Origin: Nocardioides yefusunii
GTDB taxonomy: Bacteria; Actinomycetota; Actinomycetes; Propionibacteriales; Nocardioidaceae
Length of the DNA stretch: 64,000 nt
Reading direction: 5' to 3'
Assembly (NCBI RefSeq): GCF_004014875.1
Contig: NZ_CP034929.1
Location: 930,001-994,000, forward strand
A program made the translations under genes and the position numbers. Each line of letters begins with the position of its first letter. Positions within the stretch are counted from its first letter, which is position 1. Positions 29,177 through 37,599 of the stretch are shown here, one piece after another. Below the pieces are notes generated by a model, which was not told the DNA's origin, searched no databases, and saw only the letters and a list, made by a program, of their open reading frames with translations.

Positions 29177-32047
29177 ATGAGCATCATCAAGAACCGGTTG
29201 AGCACCGCCTGCCAGCGCACGCTGACAGTCGTGGCAGCCGTTGCCCTGATCGCACCCGCAGCGACCGTCATCGAACTCGACGTCGTCACCTCCGGGCCGG
29301 ACGCACCCTCCTCGTCGGCGACGGCCGGCGCGGTCCTGAGCGCTGCCGTGCCCGTCGAGAGCGTCGAGCCGCAGGTCAACGACTACGCGATCGAGATCGG
29401 CGAGCAGGCGGACGCCCTCGCGGCCGAGTCCCTCCCGGTCGAGGCGCACGCCGACCACGACCACGGCGATCACGCCGACGAGACGGACGCCCACGCAGGG
29501 CACAGCCACGGCTTGCCTTCCGACGTCGCGCCGGACGAGGTCGTCACGGCTGCGGTGTCCGCACCCGTCGAGGGCTACGGCGCCGTCGGTGTCACCTGGG
29601 GTGGCGACGCCGTCGTGTCCGACGCCGAGATCGCGCTGCAGGTCCGCACCCGCGTCGGTGAGGAGTGGAGCGACTGGGACGCGCTGGCCTACCACGACGA
29701 GCACGCCCCCGACCCCGAGAGCGCGGAGGGCCAGGGCATCCGCGCCGGCACCGAGGCCACCGTCGTCGGCAACGTCGACGAGGTCGAGGTACGCGTCGAC
29801 GGTGTCGGTGCGCTCCCCGAGGACCTGACTCTCTCGGTCGTGGACCCGGGCGCCGTCGAGACCCGCACCGAGGCCCCGGCGATCGACACCGCCGACAGCG
29901 CTGCCGCCCCCGTCGCGGTCCCGGCCGCCGAGAGCATCGCGCTGAGCAGCGGATCCGTCGCCTCCGACGTCCCTCTCGTGGCGGCTGCCGCCGTCACCGC
30001 ACCCAAGCCGCTGATCTACTCGCGTGCCCAGTGGGGTGCCGACGAGTCGATCCGCGACAAGTCCTCGCTCCACTACGGCAAGGTCCAGGCCGGCTTCGTG
30101 CACCACACGGTGAACGCCAACGACTACACCTCTGCCGAGGTGCCGGGCATCATCCGCAGCATCTACGCGTACCACGTGAAGTCCAAGGGCTGGAGCGACA
30201 TCGGCTACAACTTCCTGGTCGACCGCTTCGGCCGCATCTGGGAAGGCCGCTACGGCGGGGTGGAGAAGGCCGTCGTCGGTGCCCACACCGTCAACCGCAA
30301 CTCCAACTCGTTCGCCGGTTCCGCGATCGGCAACTTCGAGACCGTGCAGCCCACCAGCGCGATGATCGACGCCTACGCCTCCCTCTTCGCCTGGAAGCTC
30401 GGCCTCAACGGCGTCGCCGCCGACGCGAAGAACATCAAGATCAACGGCGCCACGTTCCAGGCCATCAGCGGCCACCGCGACTCCGCCGCGACTGCCTGCC
30501 CCGGCCAGCACCTCTACGCCAAGATCGGCGACATCCGGAAGAAGGCCAAGGCACTGCAGGGAACCACCGGTTCCACCAACACCCCGCAGACCCCGGCACC
30601 GACCACTCCGGCACCGACCACCCCGGCCGTCCCGCAGTTCGCCGACCCGGTGATCCAGTCCAACCTGATCGGCACCGCGCACCCCGACATCCTGGTGCGC
30701 CGTACGTCGGACAAGAAGCTCTTCGCGATCCCCACCGGTGGCCTCTCCGAGCTGGCAGCCCCCACGACCCTCTACAAGTCGATGGCGACGACCACCCGCG
30801 TCTTCACCACCCCCGACATGAACGGCGACGGCAAGGCCGACCTCGTCAGCATCTCGGGCAAGGGCGCCACCACGGTTCGGTACGGCAACGGCAAGGGCAA
30901 GTTCACCGCCGGCAAGTCGACCCACGCCGGCACCGCCGGGTACAGCCTCCTGGTCGCCGCCGGCGACATCAACCGTGACGGTCGCGCGGACCTCGTGGGC
31001 CGCGACGCCAAGGGCCAGGGAATCGCCTTCCTGCGCAACAAGCACAACAAGTTCGCACGGGTGAAGCTGAACCGCACGTTCAAGACCGTGAGCGCTCTCT
31101 ACCCCGTGGGCGACGTGACCGGCGACGGTTACCCCGACCTTCTGGCACGGCGCAAGAAGGACAAGGCCCTCGTCATCATCCGCAGCACCGGCTCGCGCAG
31201 TTACGCCCCGGCCAAGAAGTTGGCCGGTGACTGGAGCAAGCTCCGCGACATCGTCGGCGGCGTCGACTTCGACAAGGACGGCAAGACCGACATCGTCTTC
31301 CGCAACACCGATGGCAACGTCTGGGTCCTGCCGGGTCTCGGCAACGGAACCTTCGAGAGCGCCGCTCTGGGCCCGATCGCCAAGAACACCGCCGTCAGCG
31401 CACTGAGCACCGCCCCGCTCAACGGCACCTCCAACCCGGACGTCCTGGGCCGCGTGGGCAAGTCGGTCGTCGTCCTCAAGAACACCGGCAAGTTCGAGCT
31501 CGGCACCCCGGTCAGCCTCAAGATCTCGATGCCGACCGCCACCGCGATCGTCAACGCCGGCGACTTCAACAAGGACGGCAAGGGCGACGTCATGGCCGTG
31601 CGTGAGAACGGTCAGCTGATCCTGCGCACCGGCGACGGGACCGGCGGTCTCTCCAAGGCGATCGTGATCGGCTCCGGTTTCACCGGCGTCACCAACATCC
31701 AGGCCGTCGGCGACGTCACCCGTGACGGTCACCCCGACCTGATGGGCACCCAGGGTGGCGTCACCAAGATCTGGCCCGGCCAGGGCACCGCGAAGCTGAA
31801 GGCGGCCATTGCCGCACCCAACTTCAAGGCGCCGCTGGCCCGACTGAAGACGGCCTCGGCCTACGACCCCACCCAGTACGACTGGAAGCTGACGGTCAGC
31901 GACCTTCGCCTGGGCGCCGGCACCACGGACCTCGTCGTCCGTGAGCGCACCACGGGCCGCCTCCACGTCTTCGAGAACACCGCCAAGGGCATCGGATCGC
32001 GCCGCTACCTGGGTCGTGGCCTCGGGGTCTACGACCTGGCCGGGTGA
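29177..32047 (+). CDS. Secreted PGRP-type N-acetylmuramoyl-L-alanine amidase with FG-GAP/VCBS repeats
   Basis: 956 residues from ATG at 29177, with GGAG seven bases upstream; the longer reading from 29102 lacks a site. A signal peptide covers about 1-35 (VVAAVALIAPAA). A His/Asp-rich stretch lies at about 90-112 (HADHDHGDHADE, HAGHSHG). The amidase_2/PGRP domain spans about 275-460 with zinc ligands H309 or H310 (FVHHT), H433 (GHRD) and C441 (ACPG). A Pro/Thr linker follows (about 470-485). From about 535 are FG-GAP repeats with Ca-binding-type loops (DMNGDGKADL, DVTGDGYPDL, DFNKDGKGDV), forming a predicted propeller. The context resembles Rv3811 beside glf in mycobacteria. It probably cleaves peptidoglycan stem peptides, perhaps during polymer attachment. 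Confidence 0.9.
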   Translation: MSIIKNRLSTACQRTLTVVAAVALIAPAATVIELDVVTSGPDAPSSSATAGAVLSAAVPVESVEPQVNDYAIEIGEQADALAAESLPVEAHADHDHGDHADETDAHAGHSHGLPSDVAPDEVVTAAVSAPVEGYGAVGVTWGGDAVVSDAEIALQVRTRVGEEWSDWDALAYHDEHAPDPESAEGQGIRAGTEATVVGNVDEVEVRVDGVGALPEDLTLSVVDPGAVETRTEAPAIDTADSAAAPVAVPAAESIALSSGSVASDVPLVAAAAVTAPKPLIYSRAQWGADESIRDKSSLHYGKVQAGFVHHTVNANDYTSAEVPGIIRSIYAYHVKSKGWSDIGYNFLVDRFGRIWEGRYGGVEKAVVGAHTVNRNSNSFAGSAIGNFETVQPTSAMIDAYASLFAWKLGLNGVAADAKNIKINGATFQAISGHRDSAATACPGQHLYAKIGDIRKKAKALQGTTGSTNTPQTPAPTTPAPTTPAVPQFADPVIQSNLIGTAHPDILVRRTSDKKLFAIPTGGLSELAAPTTLYKSMATTTRVFTTPDMNGDGKADLVSISGKGATTVRYGNGKGKFTAGKSTHAGTAGYSLLVAAGDINRDGRADLVGRDAKGQGIAFLRNKHNKFARVKLNRTFKTVSALYPVGDVTGDGYPDLLARRKKDKALVIIRSTGSRSYAPAKKLAGDWSKLRDIVGGVDFDKDGKTDIVFRNTDGNVWVLPGLGNGTFESAALGPIAKNTAVSALSTAPLNGTSNPDVLGRVGKSVVVLKNTGKFELGTPVSLKISMPTATAIVNAGDFNKDGKGDVMAVRENGQLILRTGDGTGGLSKAIVIGSGFTGVTNIQAVGDVTRDGHPDLMGTQGGVTKIWPGQGTAKLKAAIAAPNFKAPLARLKTASAYDPTQYDWKLTVSDLRLGAGTTDLVVRERTTGRLHVFENTAKGIGSRRYLGRGLGVYDLAG

Positions 32048-32053
32048 GGTCGA

Positions 32054-32073
32054 GGGCCTGCTGAGGCAGGCCC
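32054..32073 (+). terminator. Hairpin after the amidase gene
   Basis: A perfect 8-bp stem (32054-32061 with 32066-32073) closes a TGAG loop directly after the stop. The converging gene ends at 32131. Confidence 0.5.
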
Positions 32074-32130
32074 CACGCACGTGTGGCTCGGACCGGGCGG
32101 GGAAGACCGACCGTCTCTGGGCGCCCGGCC

Positions 32131-32889
32131 TCAGGAAGGATTGACCAGGACGCTGGTCGTCCGCTCCTGAGCAGCCACGGCGTCGAGACGGTCGGCGTCC
32201 GGACGAGCCACCAGAACCACCGAACCCGCTCGCACGAGCGGCTCGGTGAAGACGTTGACACCTGATGGGGAAGTCGGGTTCAGCGTCGTCAGGAGACGGC
32301 CGCGGTCGGTGAGGAGACTCCCGGACGCGGCCGTCTCCCACGTCTGCGCCTGGGTGAGGGTCCCCGCAGCGGTCGTGACGGCTGCGTCGGCGCCCGTGGG
32401 GGCGTCCCATGCGGTGAACGCGTCGGGCTGGCCCCACACCTCCACGCCGACGTCGTGGACACCGGCGGGGAGCGGCTCACGGAAACGCACGCCGAGGGGG
32501 AGCAGGCTGCAGGCCAGCACCGGGACGTCGTCGGCGATCTCTGCCCAACGCTCCAGGGAGTCGGGGCCGCAGACCACGGCGTCGAGCTCGGAGTCGGCCA
32601 CGGAGTCGTCCAGGACCACGTCGAGTCCGACCGTCCACGCCGCACCCAGGAAGACGGTGCCGAGCCAGTGCGTGGGCAGGTCGAGACGGATCCGGGCGCC
32701 ACGCTCGAGATCGTGCTCGTCGGCGAGCAGTCCGGCGGCCTTGGAGACCCAGTTGGCGTAGGTGATGACGGAGAGCTCGACGCGCTCGAAGGTGGAGTGG
32801 TCGTAGAAGGTGACCAGCGGTTCGCCGGGGGAGAGCCGCATGACACTGGACAGGGCGGCGGAGAAGGTGGTGGGGGCTGAGGCGCTCAT
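32131..32889 (-). CDS. TIGR03089 family protein (AMP-binding-like)
   Basis: 252 residues, ATG at 32889 with TAGGCT six bases before it (leaderless). The sequence resembles the N-terminal part of acyl-CoA synthetases (LVTFYDHSTFERVELSVITYANWVSKAAGLL; LPTHWLGTVFLGAAWTVGLDVVL) but lacks the phosphate-binding loop and the C-terminal lid of active adenylating enzymes. It matches the actinobacterial TIGR03089 group, Rv3268 in M. tuberculosis, and has the same neighbour order. It is probably not a catalytic ligase. It is divergent from the GDP-mannose pyrophosphorylase gene, with 57 bp between start codons. Confidence 0.88.
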   Translation of the reverse strand: MSASAPTTFSAALSSVMRLSPGEPLVTFYDHSTFERVELSVITYANWVSKAAGLLADEHDLERGARIRLDLPTHWLGTVFLGAAWTVGLDVVLDDSVADSELDAVVCGPDSLERWAEIADDVPVLACSLLPLGVRFREPLPAGVHDVGVEVWGQPDAFTAWDAPTGADAAVTTAAGTLTQAQTWETAASGSLLTDRGRLLTTLNPTSPSGVNVFTEPLVRAGSVVLVARPDADRLDAVAAQERTTSVLVNPS

Positions 32890-32946
32890 GCCGTCAGCCT
32901 AGGCAGCACGCGGGGAATGGCGTGGGCGTGGTCTACCCTCGCGGAC
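32890..32946. promoter_or_regulatory. Divergent leaderless promoter pair
   Basis: On the minus strand TAGGCT (32901-32896) ends six bases before ATG 32889. On the plus strand TACCCT (32934-32939) ends seven bases before ATG 32947. Neither gene has a ribosome-binding site, and the two -10 boxes are 32 bp apart, so polymerase binding at one could affect the other. Confidence 0.5.
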
Positions 32947-34053
32947 ATGACCGACACGCAGCAGCTCCCCGACCTGTGGGCCGTGGTGCCCGCCGGTGGC
33001 GCCGGGACCCGCCTCTGGCCGCTCTCGCGCAGGACCGCCCCCAAGTTCCTGCTGGACCTCACCGGTGCCGGCCGCACGCTCCTCCAGAGCACCGTGGACC
33101 GTCTGGCCCCCCTGGCTGGCGACCGCGTCATGGTGGTCACCGGCGCGGTGCACGCCGACGCCGTGCGCGCCCAGCTCCCCGAGATCGACGGCGACCGTGT
33201 GGTCGCCGAACCCTCCCCGCGGGACTCGATGGCAGCGATCGGTCTCGCGGCCGCGTTCCTGGAGGCCAGTGAACCCGACGCGGTGATGGCCTCCTTCGCC
33301 GCCGACCACGTCATCACCGACACCGCCGGTTTCCAACGTGCCGTCACCGAGGCCGTCGAGGCCGCACGCCTCGGTTGGCTGGTGACCATCGGCATCCAGC
33401 CGACCGGCCCCGCCACCGGCTTCGGCTACATCCGCTCCGGCGCTGACATCGCGGGCACCGCAGCCCGCGTCGTCGAGCAGTTCGTCGAGAAGCCGAGCCG
33501 AGAGGTGGCCCAGGGGTACCTCGCCACCGGCGCCTACCGCTGGAACGCCGGCATGTTCGTGGTGCGCCCCGGGGTGCTGCTGGAGCTGCTGGCCGAGACC
33601 GACCCGGCGTTCGCCAAGGCCCTTCGCGGCATCGCCGCCGACCCGTCGACGCTGCCCGAGGTGTGGCCGACGCTGCCCAAGATCGCGATCGACCACGCCG
33701 TTGCCGAACCCGCAGCCGCGGCCGGACGTGTCGCCAGCGTCACTGGTGGCTTCGGGTGGGACGACGTCGGTGACTTCGCCTCCCTGGGCGACCTGCTCCG
33801 CGACCTGCGTGCGGGACAGGGACAGCAGGCTCCTGACGTCGAGGTGATCGGTGACGCGGCGCTGGTGCGCACCGTCGACGCCGGTGGCCTCGTCGTTCCT
33901 GCCTCCGGTCGCACGGTGGCCGTGATCGGCCTCGACGACGTGGTCGTGGTCGACACCCCCGACGCCCTGCTGGTCACCACGCGTGAGCGGGCCCAGGAGG
34001 TCAAGGCGATCGTCGCCGGTCTCACTGCCGACGGACGCGCCGACCTGACCTGA
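32947..34053 (+). CDS. manC: Mannose-1-phosphate guanylyltransferase (GDP-mannose pyrophosphorylase)
   Basis: 368 residues; ATG at 32947, leaderless. The nucleotidyltransferase signature is G17-G-A-G-T-R-L-W-P-L-S-R, with K33 in PKFLL. Further motifs are SFAADHVI, GYIRSG, FVEKP near 182 and YRWNAGMFVV. A left-handed beta-helix-like tail follows (about 290-360, VVDTPDALLVTT). It converts mannose 1-phosphate and GTP into GDP-mannose and PPi in the cytoplasm, for cell-wall mannosides. It corresponds to Rv3264c (named manB there). The phosphomannomutase that makes its substrate is encoded at 43222-44601. Confidence 0.93.
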   Translation: MTDTQQLPDLWAVVPAGGAGTRLWPLSRRTAPKFLLDLTGAGRTLLQSTVDRLAPLAGDRVMVVTGAVHADAVRAQLPEIDGDRVVAEPSPRDSMAAIGLAAAFLEASEPDAVMASFAADHVITDTAGFQRAVTEAVEAARLGWLVTIGIQPTGPATGFGYIRSGADIAGTAARVVEQFVEKPSREVAQGYLATGAYRWNAGMFVVRPGVLLELLAETDPAFAKALRGIAADPSTLPEVWPTLPKIAIDHAVAEPAAAAGRVASVTGGFGWDDVGDFASLGDLLRDLRAGQGQQAPDVEVIGDAALVRTVDAGGLVVPASGRTVAVIGLDDVVVVDTPDALLVTTRERAQEVKAIVAGLTADGRADLT

Positions 34054-34080
34054 GGCCTCGCAGCAGGCCACCCGTTACGA

Positions 34081-34118
34081 CGAGGGCCCGTCACCGCATT
34101 CGCGGTGACGGGCCCTCG
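34081..34118. terminator. Bidirectional terminator hairpin
   Basis: A perfect 17-bp stem (34081-34097 with 34102-34118) closes an ATTC loop between the converging manC and DUF3105 genes. It is among the strongest hairpins in the window. Confidence 0.88.
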
Positions 34119-34145
34119 CGCACGCTGCTGAGGATCGAGCCGGGA

Positions 34146-34883
34146 TCAGCCGGCCTCGGGCTCCGGGGAGTCCATGTAGGGGTAGTCCTTCATGAACTTC
34201 TCCAGAGCGGCGCCGCTCGGCTCCGAGCAGTACTGCCACACGCCGACGGTCTTGATGTCGGTGTTGTCCTGGCCGCCCTTGGACCAGTGGGTGAAGGCGA
34301 CGTGCTGGTCCTTGGGGAACGCCTCGCCGTCGGCCTTGGTCCACGGCACGGCCTTGAACTTGTTGCGCATGGAGTTGCCGTCGAACTTCGCGGCCAGACC
34401 CTTGACGGTGGCCAGCTTGTCGGCGTCGCCGGCGATGGTCTCGTCGTACCAGAGGACGGTGTAGCCGTGCTCCAGGTTGTGCACCAGGTAGCCCAGGTCG
34501 GGACGGTCGTCGGAGTAGAACTTGCGGTCGAAGTTGGTGTCCCAGGACGAGAAGTGCTGACCGTAGGCCGGCGGCGCGTCCGGGTAGTCGATCGGGGTGC
34601 CCGGCTCGACGTGGTTGCTGACGCCCTCGTCGCCGTCCTCGCGGGTGATGACCTCGCCGCACACGTCAGCCTTCGCGCCGATGGATGCGAAGTCCTTGGA
34701 GCTGAACTTCTTGCGGTCGATCGAATCCGTGACGGGCTTCCACGCAGCGGCCACGATGATGAGCAGTGCGAGAGCACTGGCCACACCGATGATCATGACG
34801 TTGCCGCGGCGAGCGGCAGACTTCTGCTGCTTGCGGATGGCATCGAGCTTCGCCTGCCGGTCGTTCTTCTCCTGCTTGGCCAC
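34146..34883 (-). CDS. DUF3105 membrane-anchored protein
   Basis: 245 residues, GTG at 34883 with GGAGAAG upstream. A Lys/Arg-rich cytoplasmic N-terminus (1-27) leads into one membrane segment (about 28-48, VMIIGVASALALLIIVAA). The rest is extracellular and matches DUF3105 (PPAYGQHFSSWDTNF; NLEHGYTVLWYDE). Conserved His residues (HFSSW, HNLEHG) could bind a metal. The function is unknown. It is 57 bases upstream of cofE in the transcription direction of its opposite neighbour and does not clearly belong to the cof operon, since that operon ends at 34941 and this gene starts at 34883 on the same strand; read-through is possible. Confidence 0.85.
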   Translation of the reverse strand: MAKQEKNDRQAKLDAIRKQQKSAARRGNVMIIGVASALALLIIVAAAWKPVTDSIDRKKFSSKDFASIGAKADVCGEVITREDGDEGVSNHVEPGTPIDYPDAPPAYGQHFSSWDTNFDRKFYSDDRPDLGYLVHNLEHGYTVLWYDETIAGDADKLATVKGLAAKFDGNSMRNKFKAVPWTKADGEAFPKDQHVAFTHWSKGGQDNTDIKTVGVWQYCSEPSGAALEKFMKDYPYMDSPEPEAG

Positions 34884-34940
34884 TGTGGCTCTTCTCCGGT
34901 GGTCGTTCGGGGTCCGCGGCGCGGACCGGTCGGGGTGAGT

Positions 34941-35936
34941 CTACGGACGAGTCGGTGAGAAGCACGCCGAAGTGACCAGAGCGGCCTCGGGCGTGGCCTC
35001 GACCGGCCGCCAACCGTGGCTGACGGCGACGGCACGCAGCACCGAGGCGGGAGCCGGGGCGGCGAGCTGGACCTCGACGAGATCCTCCTCGAGACGTGTG
35101 GTCTGCAGGTCGGGGAAGACCCGACGCAGGGCGGTCGTGAACTCCTCGCTCGCGGCGGCTGCTCCGAAGACGTGCCACCAGGTCTCGTCGGTGGCCAGGG
35201 CGGTCACCACCGCCTCGCGGGCACCGAAGCCGAACAGGTCGGCGCCCTCGCCGCGCTGCAGGGAGACAGCCCCCGGGCCGTGGTCGCCGCGCGGGAGCAC
35301 CAGGTCGGCGCGTCCCCGCACACGGGCCAGCGGACGTCCCCCGAGCTTGCCCTGGGCCAGCTCTGCGGCGCCGGCGATCTCGTCGGCCACGGCCGGGAGG
35401 GTGACGGCGAGCGGGTTGCCGTAGGAGTCGACGCTGCCCGCGAACACCTCGGCCGGGGTCAGCCCGGCGACGCCGATCGCGATGTCGGTCTGGCCGTCAC
35501 GCCAGGCTCGTCCTGCGGTGTCGGTGACGACGACCCCGACGTTGACCCCGGCCAGCTCGGCCAGTCGCTCACGCAGGGTGCGCGCGGTGGCGTCGGGGTC
35601 CGCGGGCAGCAGCACGATGGTGCCGGCCTCGACGTTGGATCGATCGATCCCGGCCGCGGCCATCACCAGACCGAGACGGTTCCGCACGATCCGGGTCATG
35701 CCCCGGCGCGCCACCACCCGGATGGTCTCGTCCGCGAACGCCTGTTCGTAGGAGGCGTCGTCGCTGGGGCGGATCCGGCCCTCGGCCTTGGAGACGATCT
35801 TGGAGGTGACCACGACGACGTCGCCGTCCATCAGGTCCATCAGGTCAGCCACGACGACGGCCAGGTCAGTGCCGGGGACGATCTCGCCGAGGCCGTCGGG
35901 TGCGGTGACGGTGATCTCGCCGCTGCGTGCGGTCAT
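34941..35936 (-). CDS. cofE: Coenzyme F420-0:L-glutamate ligase (CofE / FbiB N-terminal type)
   Basis: 331 residues; ATG at 35936 overlaps the cofD stop (ATGA). Residues about 1-245 match CofE: TAPDGLGEIVPGTDLA, DGDVVVVTSKIVSKAEGR, the VTDTAGRAWRDGQTDIAIGVAG signature and RGRADLVLPRGD. It adds gamma-linked glutamates to F420-0 using GTP. The last 85 residues do not look like the FMN-binding nitroreductase domain of mycobacterial FbiB (448 aa), which reduces dehydro-F420-0. Here a short domain (DLFGFGAREAVVTALATDE) replaces it. The reductase may therefore be encoded elsewhere. It is co-transcribed with cofD. Confidence 0.92.
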   Translation of the reverse strand: MTARSGEITVTAPDGLGEIVPGTDLAVVVADLMDLMDGDVVVVTSKIVSKAEGRIRPSDDASYEQAFADETIRVVARRGMTRIVRNRLGLVMAAAGIDRSNVEAGTIVLLPADPDATARTLRERLAELAGVNVGVVVTDTAGRAWRDGQTDIAIGVAGLTPAEVFAGSVDSYGNPLAVTLPAVADEIAGAAELAQGKLGGRPLARVRGRADLVLPRGDHGPGAVSLQRGEGADLFGFGAREAVVTALATDETWWHVFGAAAASEEFTTALRRVFPDLQTTRLEEDLVEVQLAAPAPASVLRAVAVSHGWRPVEATPEAALVTSACFSPTRP

Positions 35937-36931
35937 GCCGACACCAGCTCGATCGCGGCGGAGACCATCGCCGCCGTGGCGGTCTCGTCGGTCATCATCA
36001 GCGGCACCGCGGCGGCCGCGATCCCGGCGCCCTGCAGGGCGGGCACGGCGTCGGCGTCGGCGGTGTCGACCAGCCAGCCGTCGAGCACTCCACCGCTGCT
36101 GCGGGCACCGTAGTGCAGGCCCACGCCCGCTGCGGAGACCTCGACGCCGGTGGCGGTGAGGAGCTGGTTGGCCATGCCGCGCACGTGGCTGCCGGCCACG
36201 ATCGGGGAGAGGCCGACGACCTTGGCGGTGGTGGAGGACAGGGCCTCGCGGACGCCGGGCACGCCGAGGATGGTGCCGACCGAGACGACGGGGTTGCTCG
36301 GTGGGAGGACGACGAGGTCGGCTCCGGTGATCGCCTCGACGACGCCCGGCGCGGGGGTGGAGGAGTCGAGGCCGACGGTGAGGACGGCCTCGGCGGGCAC
36401 CTCGGCGCGCATCCGGACCCAGTACTCCTGGAAGTGGACGACGCGTCGGCCGGAGGGGGAGTCGGGGTCGGTGACGGCGACGTGGGTCTCGACCCGGTCG
36501 TCGGTCATCGGCAGCAGGGTGACGCCGGGGTTCCAACGGCGGCAGAGTGCCTCGGTGACCACCGAGAGCGGGTAGCCGGCCTCGAGCATCTGGGTGCGGA
36601 CGAGGTGGGTGGCCACGTCGCGGTCTCCCAGGCCGAACCAGGTGGGCTCGACGCCGTAGGCGGCCAGCTCCTCCTTGACGCTCCAGGTCTCCGCGCGTCG
36701 GCCCCAGCCGCGCTCGTCGTCGATGCCACCGCCGAGGGTGTACATGACGGTGTCGAGATCGGGGCAGATCTTGAGCCCGTGGAGCCACGTGTCGTCGGCG
36801 GTGTTGCCGATGACAGTGACGTGGGTGTCCTTGGTGAGCCCGGGTACGGTGGACGTGCTGATGCCGTGGAGAAGTCCGCGGAGAAAGCGGGCTCCGCCCA
36901 TACCACCGGAGAGCACTGTGACGTTGCGCAT
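35933..36931 (-). CDS. cofD: 2-phospho-L-lactate / phosphoenolpyruvate transferase (CofD/FbiA)
   Basis: 332 residues, ATG at 36931 (MRNVTVLSGGMGGARF). The N-terminal GGxGGA loop binds the FO/nucleotide substrate. Other family motifs are VIGNTADDTWLHGLKICPDLDTVMYTLGG and WFGLGDRDVATHLVRT, and LPPSNPVVSVGTILGVPG near 215. The enzyme joins an activated phospholactate or phosphoenolpyruvyl-guanosine to FO, giving (dehydro)F420-0 in the deazaflavin F420 pathway. It is divergent from whiB, the order seen in mycobacteria (fbiA/whiB2). Confidence 0.94.
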   Translation of the reverse strand: MRNVTVLSGGMGGARFLRGLLHGISTSTVPGLTKDTHVTVIGNTADDTWLHGLKICPDLDTVMYTLGGGIDDERGWGRRAETWSVKEELAAYGVEPTWFGLGDRDVATHLVRTQMLEAGYPLSVVTEALCRRWNPGVTLLPMTDDRVETHVAVTDPDSPSGRRVVHFQEYWVRMRAEVPAEAVLTVGLDSSTPAPGVVEAITGADLVVLPPSNPVVSVGTILGVPGVREALSSTTAKVVGLSPIVAGSHVRGMANQLLTATGVEVSAAGVGLHYGARSSGGVLDGWLVDTADADAVPALQGAGIAAAAVPLMMTDETATAAMVSAAIELVSA

Positions 36932-37018
36932 GCCGCATATCTTTGCCCGAGTACTCCGGGGTGTGACCAAGTGGTCCGGACCTTCGGTCACAGGCGGCCG
37001 CCAATACCACTCGTTGGC

Positions 37019-37048
37019 TTGACTTACGCGGAACGACAGGCGTGTAAT
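37019..37048 (+). promoter_or_regulatory. whiB promoter candidate
   Basis: TTGACT (37019-37024) and TGTAAT (37043-37048) are separated by 18 bases. A start near 37056 gives a leader of about 65 nt. It is the clearest two-box promoter in the window. Confidence 0.55.
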
Positions 37049-37120
37049 TCCAACTGTGTTGAACGCAGCACCACACGGATGGGGAGTGGTGTTGCTCACA
37101 GGTCGAGAGGGCGAGAACTG

Positions 37121-37375
37121 ATGAGGGAACTGTTTCTCCTGGACTCCGGCGCCGAAGAAATGGGTTGGCAGGAGCGCGCACTGTGCGCCCAGACCGACCC
37201 GGAGGCGTTCTTCCCTGAGAAGGGTGGATCCACCAGGGAGGCCAAGAAGGTCTGTCTGACCTGCGACGTCCGCACTGACTGCCTCGAGTACGCCCTGATG
37301 AACGACGAACGTTTCGGCATCTGGGGTGGCCTCTCCGAGCGCGAGCGCCGCAAGCTGAAGAAGCTGGCCGTCTGA
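37121..37375 (+). CDS. whiB: WhiB-family iron-sulfur regulator (WhiB2/WhmD-like)
   Basis: 84 residues, ATG at 37121, with GAGAGGG upstream. Four cluster-binding cysteines fit the family: C22, C45, C48 and C54 (C-x22-C-x2-C-x5-C). The turn GIWGG at 66-70 precedes a basic C-terminus (ERRKLKKL) used for DNA or sigma-factor contact. Short N-terminus and position beside the F420 genes match WhiB2 (Rv3260c) and WhmD, which act in septation and cell division. The protein is expected to bind an Fe-S cluster and to interact with the main sigma factor. Transcribed alone, with its own promoter and a hairpin after it. Confidence 0.94.
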   Translation: MRELFLLDSGAEEMGWQERALCAQTDPEAFFPEKGGSTREAKKVCLTCDVRTDCLEYALMNDERFGIWGGLSERERRKLKKLAV

Positions 37376-37410
37376 CCCGTCGCACCCGTGCGACGACGCC
37401 GACGTGTCAG

Positions 37411-37442
37411 GGCCCTGACCCTCCTGGCGGAGGATCGGGGCC
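37411..37442 (+). terminator. Terminator after whiB
   Basis: A stem of about 14 bp (37411-37424 with 37429-37442, one mismatch) closes a TGGC loop and is followed by a T-rich stretch (TTCTGCATTTT), one of few T-tailed hairpins here. Confidence 0.7.
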
Positions 37443-37586
37443 TTCTGCATTTTCCGCGAGTGCTGCCCGGCCCCCGTGTGACGAAGAAAATCGATGCCGC
37501 GCCATCCCGGGCGTGTCGCCAGCGTGACGCGGGTACTCCTCCTAGGACGGAACAACCCCCGTGTGACTTCGCCCCGGGAGCGGTCC

Positions 37587-37599
37587 TAGAGTCCTCCGA
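37587..37599 (+). promoter_or_regulatory. Leaderless-type -10 (TAGAGT) before the GT2 fusion gene
   Basis: TAGAGT at 37587-37592 ends seven bases before ATG 37600. No ribosome-binding site. Confidence 0.45.

Noticed and set aside
29093..32437. Minus-strand frame of 1114 codons
   Set aside because: Antisense to the amidase gene, which has clear zinc ligands and FG-GAP repeats.
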